From NCBI RefSeq assembly GCF_015553355.1, contig NZ_JADNGN010000006.1:16288-80287 (forward strand): a stretch of DNA of 64,000 nucleotides, given 5' to 3'. The translations under genes and the position numbers were made by a program. The stretch is from Collinsella aerofaciens (GTDB lineage: Bacteria; Actinomycetota; Coriobacteriia; Coriobacteriales; Coriobacteriaceae). The notes beneath the pieces were generated by a model. That model made no database searches. It was not told the origin of the DNA and worked only from the letters and a program-made list of their open reading frames with translations. Shown piece after piece: positions 18,197 to 25,591 of the stretch; positions within the stretch are counted from its first letter, which is position 1; the number at the start of each line of letters is the position of its first letter.

Positions 18197-19450
18197 ATGG
18201 CGCAGGAACACGATCTGTTTGATGACATTATCGAGATCAGCAAGGGTTTCGACTTTCTTAAAAACCCGCTTGGCGGCGTGACCGATGCACTCGATCCGTC
18301 GGCGCCGCAGTGGAATCCTGCCGACTACAAGGAGCGCCCGCGCGGCAACACCATTCCGTGCTTGACCTGCAAAAACGAAAAGAGCGGTTGCACCGCGTGC
18401 ATGGACGTGTGCCCGGTCAACGCTATCGAGGTCGAGGAAGACGCCATCGAGATCCTCGACTCCTGTCGCAAGTGCGGCCTGTGCGCCGCTGCCTGTCCGA
18501 CCGAGGCGATCATCTCGCCGCGCCTGGCGCCTAAAAACCTGTATGACGATATCGTCTCCGCTGCTACGAGCCACGAGACCGCCTACGTCACCTGCACACG
18601 CGCCCTCAAGCGCATGCCGCGCGAAAACGAGGTCGTCGTTGCCTGCGTGGGCGATATTACGGCCGAGACCTGGTTCTCGGTACTGGCGGACTATCCCAAC
18701 GTGAGCGTCTACCTGCCACTGGGCGTGTGCGATAAGTGCCGCAACACCGGTGGCGAGGACATTCTGGGCGAGGCCATTGCTACCGCCGAGGAGTGGGCGG
18801 GTACGGGCATGGGCCTGGAGGTCGACCCCAAGAGCCTCAAATGCCATAAGCGCCGCGAGTACGAGCGCAAGGAGTACATGGATAAGATTGCCCGCACCAC
18901 GGGCCTGACGGTGACCAAGCTCAATCCGGCGACGGCGGCGCTGGCCTCGGTGACGCAGAAGTTGAAGGCTCACCGTCACCAGATCACGCAGCTCGAGCGC
19001 ACGCTCAACACCATGTGCGGTACCACGACGACCAAGCGCCGCCGTTCGCTCACGCACGGGCGCCAGCTGGTGCTCTCGACGCTGCAAAACCACCCCGAGC
19101 TTGCCCAGAATATGCAGGTGAGCACACCGGAGTGCGATTTTGACAAGTGCACGTCGTGCGGCGAGTGCGTCAATGTATGCCCCACGTTCGCCTGCGATTT
19201 GGTGGGAAGCGGCCGCTTTGCGTTGGAGTCGACGTATTGCTTGGGCTGCGGTGCCTGCGTCAAGGTGTGCCCCGAGCATGCGCTCAAGTTGGTTGAGCAT
19301 GACGCGTCCAATCTGGTCGTCGTCGACCCCGAGGCCGAGGAAAAGGCCGCCCAGAAGGCGAAGGCTCACGAAGAAGCTGAGAAGGTCAAGGCCGAAGCAA
19401 AGGCCAAGCTCGACAAGATGCTCGATCAGGTGGAGAAGCTCGCGGACTAG
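18197..19450 (+). CDS. Four-cluster ferredoxin-type iron-sulfur protein
   Basis: A 417-residue protein with two pairs of 4Fe-4S motifs. The N-terminal pair uses Cys55/58/65/68/72 and Cys90/93/96/100, and the C-terminal pair has CTSCGECVNVCP and CLGCGACVKVCP. Between them is a region with extra cysteines (GVCDKCRN). A highly charged Lys/Glu/Ala tail of about 45 residues probably forms a coiled coil. There is no signal peptide, so it is cytoplasmic, likely an electron carrier or a subunit of a redox complex. GGGAGG precedes the ATG. Confidence 0.85.
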   Translation: MAQEHDLFDDIIEISKGFDFLKNPLGGVTDALDPSAPQWNPADYKERPRGNTIPCLTCKNEKSGCTACMDVCPVNAIEVEEDAIEILDSCRKCGLCAAACPTEAIISPRLAPKNLYDDIVSAATSHETAYVTCTRALKRMPRENEVVVACVGDITAETWFSVLADYPNVSVYLPLGVCDKCRNTGGEDILGEAIATAEEWAGTGMGLEVDPKSLKCHKRREYERKEYMDKIARTTGLTVTKLNPATAALASVTQKLKAHRHQITQLERTLNTMCGTTTTKRRRSLTHGRQLVLSTLQNHPELAQNMQVSTPECDFDKCTSCGECVNVCPTFACDLVGSGRFALESTYCLGCGACVKVCPEHALKLVEHDASNLVVVDPEAEEKAAQKAKAHEEAEKVKAEAKAKLDKMLDQVEKLAD

Positions 19451-19564
19451 CCAGCGACCCCAATCTTTGCTTCATTTGCGCCGCCGCGGTGTCCGGATTC
19501 GCCCGGATGCTGCGGCGGCGCTATACTTATGCAGTTTGAAGTACCTGTACCAAAAGGAGCTGTC

Positions 19565-20641
19565 GTGTCCCTTTCCATCGGTATCGTGGGCCTGCCCAAC
19601 GTGGGCAAGTCGACGCTGTTCACCGCGCTTACCAAAAAGACCGGCCTTGCCGCCAACTACCCGTTTGCCACGATCGACCCCAACGTGGGCATCGTCGATG
19701 TGCCCGATAGCCGCCTGCAAAAGCTCGCCGACATCGTCAACCCCGGCCGCATTGTGCCGGCTACGGTCGAGTTTGTCGACATCGCGGGCCTGGTGAAGGG
19801 TGCCAACGAGGGCGAGGGCCTGGGCAACCAGTTCTTGGCAAACATCCGCGAGACCGATGCCATCTGCGAGGTCGTGCGTTACTTTAAGGACCCCAACGTT
19901 ATGCGCGAGGTGGGCCGCACGGGCGAGTTCGTCGATCCTGCCGGCGATGCCGACACCATCATGACCGAGCTCATCCTGGCCGACATGGGCACACTCGAGA
20001 AGCAGCTGCCCAAGCTCGAGAAGGAGGCCAAGCGCGACAAGGAGCTCATGCCCAAGTTCGAGGTCGCCAAGCGTCTGCTCGCCTGGCTCAACGAGGGCAA
20101 GCGCGCCGCATCCATGGAGATGACCGACGAGGAGCGTGCCGCCGCCAAGGGCCTGTTCCTGCTCACCATGAAGCCCATCCTGTATGTTGCCAACGTGGAC
20201 GAGGATATGCTCAACGACGATCTGGCGCCCATCGATGGCGTCAAGCCGCTGTCCATCTGCGCCAAGATTGAGGCCGAGCTCTCCGAGCTCGATCCCGAGG
20301 ACGCCGCCGACTACCTGGAAAGCCTAGGCCTGGAGCAGCCCGGCCTGGACGTGCTCGCTCAGGCTGCCTACAAGCTGCTCGGCCTGCAGTCGTTCTTTAC
20401 GGCCGGCGAGATGGAGGTCAAGGCCTGGACGGTTCGTCAGGGCGCGACCGCCCCGCAGGCCGCCGGCGTCATTCACACCGATTTTGAGCGCGGCTTTATT
20501 AAGGCCGAGGTCATTGGCTACGACGACTACATCGAGCTCGGCGGCGAGCAGGGCGCCAAGGCCGCCGGCAAGTTGCGTATTGAGGGCAAGGACTATGTCA
20601 TGGCCGATGGCGACGTCGTGCACTTCCGCTTTAACGTGTAA
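19565..20641 (+). CDS. ychF: YchF/OLA1-family redox-regulated ATPase
   Basis: Universal P-loop protein associated with ribosomes and stress responses. The 358 residues begin [18 protein letters not shown] (P-loop), followed by the switch region [11 protein letters not shown] and, in the specificity position, NVDED in place of the GTPase NKxD, which is why the family binds ATP. The C-terminal TGS domain ends [14 protein letters not shown] at 19565 preceded by AAAGGAG fits the family N-terminus; an in-frame ATG at 19529 would add 12 residues. Confidence 0.95.
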   Translation: MSLSIGIVGLPNVGKSTLFTALTKKTGLAANYPFATIDPNVGIVDVPDSRLQKLADIVNPGRIVPATVEFVDIAGLVKGANEGEGLGNQFLANIRETDAICEVVRYFKDPNVMREVGRTGEFVDPAGDADTIMTELILADMGTLEKQLPKLEKEAKRDKELMPKFEVAKRLLAWLNEGKRAASMEMTDEERAAAKGLFLLTMKPILYVANVDEDMLNDDLAPIDGVKPLSICAKIEAELSELDPEDAADYLESLGLEQPGLDVLAQAAYKLLGLQSFFTAGEMEVKAWTVRQGATAPQAAGVIHTDFERGFIKAEVIGYDDYIELGGEQGAKAAGKLRIEGKDYVMADGDVVHFRFNV

Positions 20642-20652
20642 GGACGACGCAT

Positions 20653-21036
20653 ATGTTCAAATATGGCAAAAAAGCTGGCTACATGGGTATTGCGCTGCTC
20701 GTACTTGCGGTGATTCCGCTGGTGGTCGCAGCGTGTGTTATCCCCAACATTGGCCCCGAGGTGGCAACGAAGTTTAACGCCGCCGGCGAGGTGACGCGCT
20801 GGGGTAAGAGCTACGAGCTGCTGGCACTGCCGGTACTCAATCTGCTGCTGAGCGTGGCGACGTACTTTACGGCGGGACGCCAAGCCAAGAACAATGACGA
20901 CTCCGCCGCCATGGCGCGCATCGTGTGCGAGCGCTACCTGCGCAACGGTTGCATTACGGGTGTGTTCCTCAACGTGATCAACGTTTACTTTATGTACTCG
21001 GCGATTACCGGAACGGGCTTTGGCTTTGGTTTCTAG
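20653..21036 (+). CDS. Small membrane protein with DUF1648-like domain
   Basis: 127 residues with three predicted membrane segments (near residues 12-32, 55-73 and 100-118). The sequence IPNIGPEVATKFNAAGEVTRWG matches the DUF1648 style, in which a P-x-H/K-F/W-N-x-x-G stretch follows the first helix. It begins 11 bases after ychF. The function of the family is unclear. Confidence 0.7.
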   Translation: MFKYGKKAGYMGIALLVLAVIPLVVAACVIPNIGPEVATKFNAAGEVTRWGKSYELLALPVLNLLLSVATYFTAGRQAKNNDDSAAMARIVCERYLRNGCITGVFLNVINVYFMYSAITGTGFGFGF

Positions 21037-21045
21037 CTTGTCCTT

Positions 21046-21435
21046 TTAGGCAACGAGCCTGCAAGCATATTCGATGGCTGCTGCGAGGCCGCCGCTCGAT
21101 CGTGGTTGAAAGACTGCATCGGCGGCGGCCTCGTTTTCGTATCCGGCGCCGCGAAGGGCGAGTGCTATGCCGGCTTCTAAAAGGAGCGGCAGGCCGCGTT
21201 GGCTGGTTGCGATTACGGCAGCCTGATTGAGCGAGCAGCCGTGCGTTTGGCATCGGATGGCAAGTTCACCTCGCGCCGGGCAAGGGACCAGAACGGCGGC
21301 GACGCGACTTGATAGCAATGCAAATGCTGTGCGCTCATCGGGCGAAAGGCATTCAGCTTCAACGACGACGAGCTTGGGCGGCGCGCTGTTTGTGCGAAGC
21401 GTGGCTCGGTACATGCGGACCGAAGAACCCGACAT
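21046..21435 (-). CDS. Unknown protein divergent from an XRE regulator
   Basis: 129 residues with alternating hydrophobic beta/alpha segments (PPKLVVVEAECL; VAAVLVPCPARGELAIRC; GLPLLLEAGIALALRGAG), suggesting a small Rossmann-like or nucleotide-binding fold, but no family was recognised. CAGGAG precedes the ATG. Its promoter region is shared with the XRE gene and contains a 24-bp palindrome. The arrangement resembles a regulator with its controlled partner. Confidence 0.55.
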   Translation of the reverse strand: MSGSSVRMYRATLRTNSAPPKLVVVEAECLSPDERTAFALLSSRVAAVLVPCPARGELAIRCQTHGCSLNQAAVIATSQRGLPLLLEAGIALALRGAGYENEAAADAVFQPRSSGGLAAAIEYACRLVA

Positions 21436-21458
21436 AGAAAACTCCTGTGTATTCGGGA

Positions 21459-21482
21459 AAACGTAAACTATAGTTTACGTTT
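21459..21482. promoter_or_regulatory. 24-bp perfect palindrome, probable operator
   Basis: Arms AAACGTAAACTA/TAGTTTACGTTT without spacer, 24 bases from one start codon and 30 from the divergent one. A TATAGT/ACTATA -10-like core sits in its centre, so a bound protein would block both promoters. Confidence 0.8.
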
Positions 21483-21511
21483 ATGTTCGGCTCCATTTCA
21501 AACTCGGCTGC

Positions 21512-21730
21512 ATGGACGAACGTGCGAAACAGATTCTTGGCAGGCGGGTCGAAGAGACACGCAGGGACCTTGGTATCTCCAAGGTTGATTTTTGTGTGGC
21601 GACAGGAATCAGCCGACCCTACCTCGACCGAATCGAAGATGGGACGGCAAATTTCACGCTCAAGGTTCTATTTAAGATCGCGCCCGCACTCGGCATGACG
21701 GTGTCAGAGCTTCTCGAGGGTATCGAATAG
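21512..21730 (+). CDS. XRE-family helix-turn-helix regulator
   Basis: A 72-residue protein that is essentially one Cro/C1-type HTH domain: RRVEETRRDLGISKVDFCVATGISRPYLDRIEDG with the recognition helix in SRPYLDRIE. It is the most likely ligand of the adjacent 24-bp palindrome, giving autoregulation and control of the divergent gene. Its ribosome site is weak. Confidence 0.85.
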   Translation: MDERAKQILGRRVEETRRDLGISKVDFCVATGISRPYLDRIEDGTANFTLKVLFKIAPALGMTVSELLEGIE

Positions 21731-21752
21731 GGGATACCCGTCGACAACTGAA

Positions 21753-22766
21753 TTACGCCATCGGGATGCGGTCGTGGTTGACTTGGCTGTAGAACAGGCG
21801 CCGAATCTCGGCCGCATCACGTGACTGGCCGAGTGCCCACATGGTTTTGGCCACGAGCGTCTCGGTGGTCATATCATCGCCGCGCAGAATGCCCGGATGA
21901 TCGGCGTAAGCGCGGCCGACCTCATAAACGCCCAGATCGAGGCCCTCTTCGGGGACCTGCGTGGTCATAACGACGGTGCGACCCGAATCGACCCAGCGGA
22001 AAATTGCCTCTTGGAACGACTCGCCGGACTCGCCAAACTCGGGAATACCGCCAATGCCAAAGGTCTCCAGAATCACGGCGTCGTAGCTGTCGGCAAGGGC
22101 GTCGAGGATGCCCGGGTTCACGCCGGGCGTAAGCTTAAGGACAAACACGCGTGGGTTGATGCTGTCGTAGAAACGCACCGGGTTTTCGCCCTGATGCGTG
22201 CCGTGGAGCCCGTTGCGCACGATGCGGTCGTTGCGGATGTAGGCAATGGGCGGATAGTTGACGCTAATGAACGCGTTAAAGCTCATGGTGCGCTGCTTGC
22301 GGGCGCGCGTGCCGGCAATGGCTACGCCGCCAAACACGATCGAAACGTCGTGCGAATGCTCGTCGAGCGCATAGAGCAGGCTCTGGTACAGGTTGAGCTT
22401 GGCGTCGGTAAAGGGATTGCCCATGGGCTTTTGCGAGCCGGTGAGCACGATAGGCTTAGGGCTGTCCTGAATCAGATAGGAAAGCGCCGCCGCGGTGTAG
22501 CTCATGGTGTCGGTGCCGTGTAGAATCACGAATCCGTCGTGGTCGGCATAGCCCTTGACGATGACGTCGCGGATACACATCCAGTCGCTGGGGCGCATGT
22601 TGGTGCTGTCGATGTTCATGGGCTGCACGACGTCGAGCTCGCAGAGGCCCGAGATCTCGGGGACGCTCTGGGCGAGCTCCTCACCGGTCAGGGCGGGGGA
22701 GAGGCCGTTGCCGTCCTCGGTCGATGCGATGGTGCCGCCCGTGGCGATGAGAAGGATGCGCTTCAT
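21753..22766 (-). CDS. ansA: L-asparaginase
   Basis: Hydrolyses asparagine to aspartate and ammonia. The 337-residue protein starts MKRILLIATGGTIAST (first catalytic Thr), and HGTDTMSYTAAALSYL carries the second catalytic Thr and the Asp; VLTGSQKPMG and FGIGGIPE are also typical. There is no signal peptide, so it is the cytoplasmic type. ATG at 22766 is preceded by AGGAA; the longer frame upstream was rejected. Confidence 0.93.
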   Translation of the reverse strand: MKRILLIATGGTIASTEDGNGLSPALTGEELAQSVPEISGLCELDVVQPMNIDSTNMRPSDWMCIRDVIVKGYADHDGFVILHGTDTMSYTAAALSYLIQDSPKPIVLTGSQKPMGNPFTDAKLNLYQSLLYALDEHSHDVSIVFGGVAIAGTRARKQRTMSFNAFISVNYPPIAYIRNDRIVRNGLHGTHQGENPVRFYDSINPRVFVLKLTPGVNPGILDALADSYDAVILETFGIGGIPEFGESGESFQEAIFRWVDSGRTVVMTTQVPEEGLDLGVYEVGRAYADHPGILRGDDMTTETLVAKTMWALGQSRDAAEIRRLFYSQVNHDRIPMA

Positions 22767-22840
22767 GCTGGTATTCCTATCGTATTTGCCGCCGCAGAGG
22801 CGGAGTCGTTCGGCAGTATTGTGGCACAGGGCGTCCAATG

Positions 22841-22873
22841 TTCAAACGTATTACATCATCTGTAACGTTTGAA
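22841..22873. promoter_or_regulatory. Inverted repeat between ansA and guaA
   Basis: Arms TTCAAACGT/ACGTTTGAA separated by 15 bases that contain a second, smaller dyad (TTACA/TGTAA). It lies 75 bases from the ansA start and 160 from guaA; possible operator for either gene. Confidence 0.45.
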
Positions 22874-23033
22874 AACACTTCAATTGCCGTCAAATAGGGG
22901 CCCAGGTCGTGCGTTTGCCGTGCGCTGATGGCTGCGAGGGGCGAGAAACCCCATATAACGTGTACACTATGAAGGCTATTTTCGTTCATTCACGCGGGTG
23001 GGCACCGGCTCCCCGCCAACAAGAGGGGGAACC

Positions 23034-24632
23034 ATGGATCAAAAGGCTTCCGCAAAGGTCCTCGTACTCGACTTTGGTGCGCAGTACGGTCAGCTCATTG
23101 CCCGTCGCGTCCGCGACCTCAACGTGTATTCCGAGATTGTCCCCTGCGACATCTCGGCCGACGAGATTCGCGAGATGAACGCCTCTGCGCTCATCCTTTC
23201 CGGCGGTCCGGCTTCCGTGTATGCCGAGGACGCTCCGTCTATAGATCCCGCCATCTTTGACCTGGGCCTTCCCGTCCTGGGCTTCTGCTACGGCCATCAG
23301 ATCACGGCCGTGACGCTCGGCGGCAAGGTCGGCCACTCCGAGGTGGGCGAGTACGGCCGCGCCACCATCACGCGCACGGCCGGCGCCAAGCTCTTTAACT
23401 CCACGCCCATGGAGCAGACCGTGTGGATGAGCCACCGCGACGCCGTTTCCGAGGTGCCCGAGGGCTTTACCGTTACCGCCAGCACTGACGTGTGCCCGGT
23501 TGCCGCCATGGAGTGCGTCGAGCGCAAGATTTTCACCACGCAGTTCCACCCCGAGGTCAAGCACTCCGAGTATGGTCAGCAGCTGCTGAGCAACTTCCTG
23601 TTTGAGATCTGCGGCCTGGAGCCCAACTGGAGCATGGACAACCTGGTCGAGACCATGACGGCCGAGTTCCGCGAGAAGGTCGGCGACGACCGCGTGATTC
23701 TGGCCCTGTCCGGTGGCGTCGACTCCTCCGTCGTGGCTGCGCTGGGCGCTCGCGCCGTGGGCAAGCAGATGACCTGCGTGTTCATCAACCACGGCCTGCT
23801 GCGCAAGGGCGAGCCTGAGCAGGTGGAGGAGGTCTTCACCAAGCAGTTTGACGTCGACTTTATCCACGTCCACGCCGAGGACCGTTATGCCGAGCTTCTG
23901 GCCGGTGTGACCGAGCCCGAGGAGAAGCGCCGCATCATCGGTACGCAGTTCTGGAAAGAGTTCTTCGCCGTGGCGCAGCAGCTCGAGACCGATGGCAAGC
24001 CGGTCAAGTACCTGGCTCAGGGCACCATCTACCCCGACATCATCGAGTCCGGCGCTCGCAAGACGGGCGGCAAGACGGCCACCATCAAGAGCCATCACAA
24101 CCTGATCCCGTTCCCCGAGGGCGTGCACTTCGACCTCATCGAGCCGCTCGACCACTTCTTTAAGGACGAGGTCCGCGCGCTTGGTCTGGCACTGGGCCTG
24201 CCGGGTCACATCGTGTTCCGCCAGCCTTTCCCGGGCCCGGGTCTTGCCATCCGCACCATCGGTGCGGTCGACAAGGAGAAACTCGAGATCCTCAAGAACG
24301 CCGACGCTATCGTGCGCGAGGAGCTGGATGCCTACAACCAGCGCCTGTTTGAGCAGACCGGCGAGCGCAACTCCGAGCACAGCTGCTGGCAGTATTTCGC
24401 GGTTCTGCCCGACATTAAGTCCGTCGGCGTTATGGGCGACGAGCGCACCTACCAGCGTCCGATCATCCTGCGTGCCGTCGAGTCCAGCGATGCCATGACC
24501 GCCGACTGGGCCAAGCTGCCCTACGACGTGCTGGCCCGCATTTCCGGCCGCATTGTTGCCGAGGTCCCCGGTGCCAACCGCGTGTGCTACGACATCACGT
24601 CCAAGCCGCCCGCGACCATCGAGTGGGAGTAG
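23034..24632 (+). CDS. guaA: GMP synthase (glutamine-hydrolysing)
   Basis: Converts XMP to GMP. The 532 residues comprise a class I amidotransferase (VLGFCYGHQ nucleophile Cys; FHPEVKHSE His), an ATP-pyrophosphatase loop (LSGGVDSSVVAA) and the C-terminal dimerisation domain ending KPPATIEWE. ATG at 23034 follows AGAGGGGG. A strong terminator follows. Core housekeeping gene marking the left border of the accessory region. Confidence 0.97.
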   Translation: MDQKASAKVLVLDFGAQYGQLIARRVRDLNVYSEIVPCDISADEIREMNASALILSGGPASVYAEDAPSIDPAIFDLGLPVLGFCYGHQITAVTLGGKVGHSEVGEYGRATITRTAGAKLFNSTPMEQTVWMSHRDAVSEVPEGFTVTASTDVCPVAAMECVERKIFTTQFHPEVKHSEYGQQLLSNFLFEICGLEPNWSMDNLVETMTAEFREKVGDDRVILALSGGVDSSVVAALGARAVGKQMTCVFINHGLLRKGEPEQVEEVFTKQFDVDFIHVHAEDRYAELLAGVTEPEEKRRIIGTQFWKEFFAVAQQLETDGKPVKYLAQGTIYPDIIESGARKTGGKTATIKSHHNLIPFPEGVHFDLIEPLDHFFKDEVRALGLALGLPGHIVFRQPFPGPGLAIRTIGAVDKEKLEILKNADAIVREELDAYNQRLFEQTGERNSEHSCWQYFAVLPDIKSVGVMGDERTYQRPIILRAVESSDAMTADWAKLPYDVLARISGRIVAEVPGANRVCYDITSKPPATIEWE

Positions 24633-24652
24633 TTGATATCTAGCGTTTCCGA

Positions 24653-24686
24653 GCCCCTGACCTGCACAAACAGGTCGGGGGCTTTT
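24653..24686 (+). terminator. Intrinsic terminator of guaA
   Basis: Stem GCCCC(T)GACCTG/CAGGTC(G)GGGGC with loop CACAAA, followed by TTTT. Confidence 0.9.
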
Positions 24687-24726
24687 CGTTTGGCAACCGC
24701 TGGACAACCTTTATGGTTTCGTGCCC

Positions 24727-24755
24727 CGTGAACAGGGGACGTAGCGCTGTTCACG
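24727..24755. repeat. REP-like hairpin
   Basis: Arms CGTGAACAG/CTGTTCACG around GGGACGTAGCG. The AGGGGAC block at the stem-loop boundary resembles that of the hairpins at 9580-9612 (minus strand) and 16919-16947. Confidence 0.6.
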
Positions 24756-24775
24756 TCTGGGCCCATGTCGGCACC

Positions 24776-24832
24776 GATCATTGCCCGCGCTGCTTCTGCT
24801 TGCGCTTCAGCTTCCGCTGCTCGAAACACGTC
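24776..24832 (-). pseudogene. Remnant of the 3' end of a DUF2992 (YjdF-like) gene
   Basis: About 49 of 57 bases match 49514-49570, the C-terminal coding end of the DUF2992 gene. No other part of that gene is present here, so this is a fragment left by recombination. Confidence 0.55.
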
Positions 24833-24909
24833 GTCGGGAGTTCCGCGTCGGCGCCCCGCCTTCCCGCCGAAGGAGGGGGTGACGGCTCCCTGCAGAGCCG
24901 CGGAACCTC

Positions 24910-25125
24910 CTATATCCGCTTGTTGCGGGCTTGCTTGAGCCAGTTCCTCTTGAAAGAGCCTATACCTCCGAAGAACTTGTTGTACGTCTCACCGTTCTCC
25001 TTGGCCTCGTACTTGACCAAGGCAAGTTCGATAGTGCAGAGGTAATCCGCCACTTGTTCGAGGCGGTAGTCGGTCATCGAGGTCTTGCGGCATCGGACGA
25101 CCCCTTTTGAGAGGACCTTGCCCAC
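24910..25125 (-). CDS. Short hypothetical protein, possibly a fragment
   Basis: 71 codons with reasonable composition and a basic C-terminus (FKRNWLKQARNKRI). It is wedged between two gene remnants and abuts the nucleosidase fragment. No family was recognised and no good ribosome site is seen; it may itself be the end of a truncated gene. Confidence 0.3.
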   Translation of the reverse strand: MGKVLSKGVVRCRKTSMTDYRLEQVADYLCTIELALVKYEAKENGETYNKFFGGIGSFKRNWLKQARNKRI

Positions 25126-25365
25126 CGAGTCGTCTCGCCCGCGGAACAGAAGGAGCGCATCCTCGCGACCTTCGGCGACCTGTGCTGCGAGATGGAGGGC
25201 TGCACCATCGCGCAGGCCGCCTATCTCAACGGCGTGCCCCTCGTCGTCGTGCGCGCCATCAGCGACAAGCCCTGCGCCGAGGGCCAGGTCGTCGACTACA
25301 ACACCTTCGAGAAGAAGGCCGCCTGCGACTGCGCCCGCATCGCCGCGCGCATGGTTAAGCTTTAG
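25126..25365 (+). pseudogene. C-terminal fragment of 5'-methylthioadenosine/S-adenosylhomocysteine nucleosidase
   Basis: An open frame of 79 codons reads RVVSPAEQKERIL..CEMEGCTIAQAAYLNGVPLVVV and RAISDK, the purine-site end of MTA/SAH nucleosidase, including the MEG glutamate and the RAISD aspartate. The N-terminal two thirds are absent and there is no start codon in place, so the fragment is not functional. A long perfect hairpin begins at its stop. Confidence 0.85.
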
Positions 25366-25415
25366 GCCCTGCGCGCCGGGGCCCTTCTTTATGTTGGGAC
25401 CCCGGCGCGCAGGGC
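25366..25415 (+). terminator. Long GC-rich hairpin after the nucleosidase fragment
   Basis: Perfect 16-bp arms GCCCTGCGCGCCGGGG/CCCCGGCGCGCAGGGC starting at the base after the stop codon, followed by CCTTTCC. It probably was the terminator of the original gene. Confidence 0.7.
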
Positions 25416-25591
25416 CCTTTCCAAAGCGAAGTGTCGAGTCGAAGTGTTGAGCGTCGGCCCTGAATGTTCAATGGCCGTTGTTTTCTGCCCCTCAAGTGGT
25501 GAACTTCTCCTCGGGGCTGTTGATTCCCCCACGCGCCCCCTTCCGTTCTCTGTGTTCCCCTTATACTCCTTGTACAAGGAGGTAAGAAGTC

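Noticed and set aside
22768-23033. Purine riboswitch upstream of guaA
   Set aside because: The conserved purine-aptamer core is not visible; only a simple inverted repeat is present.
22986-24707. 573-codon minus-strand open frame opposite guaA
   Set aside because: Antisense shadow of an unmistakable GMP synthase.
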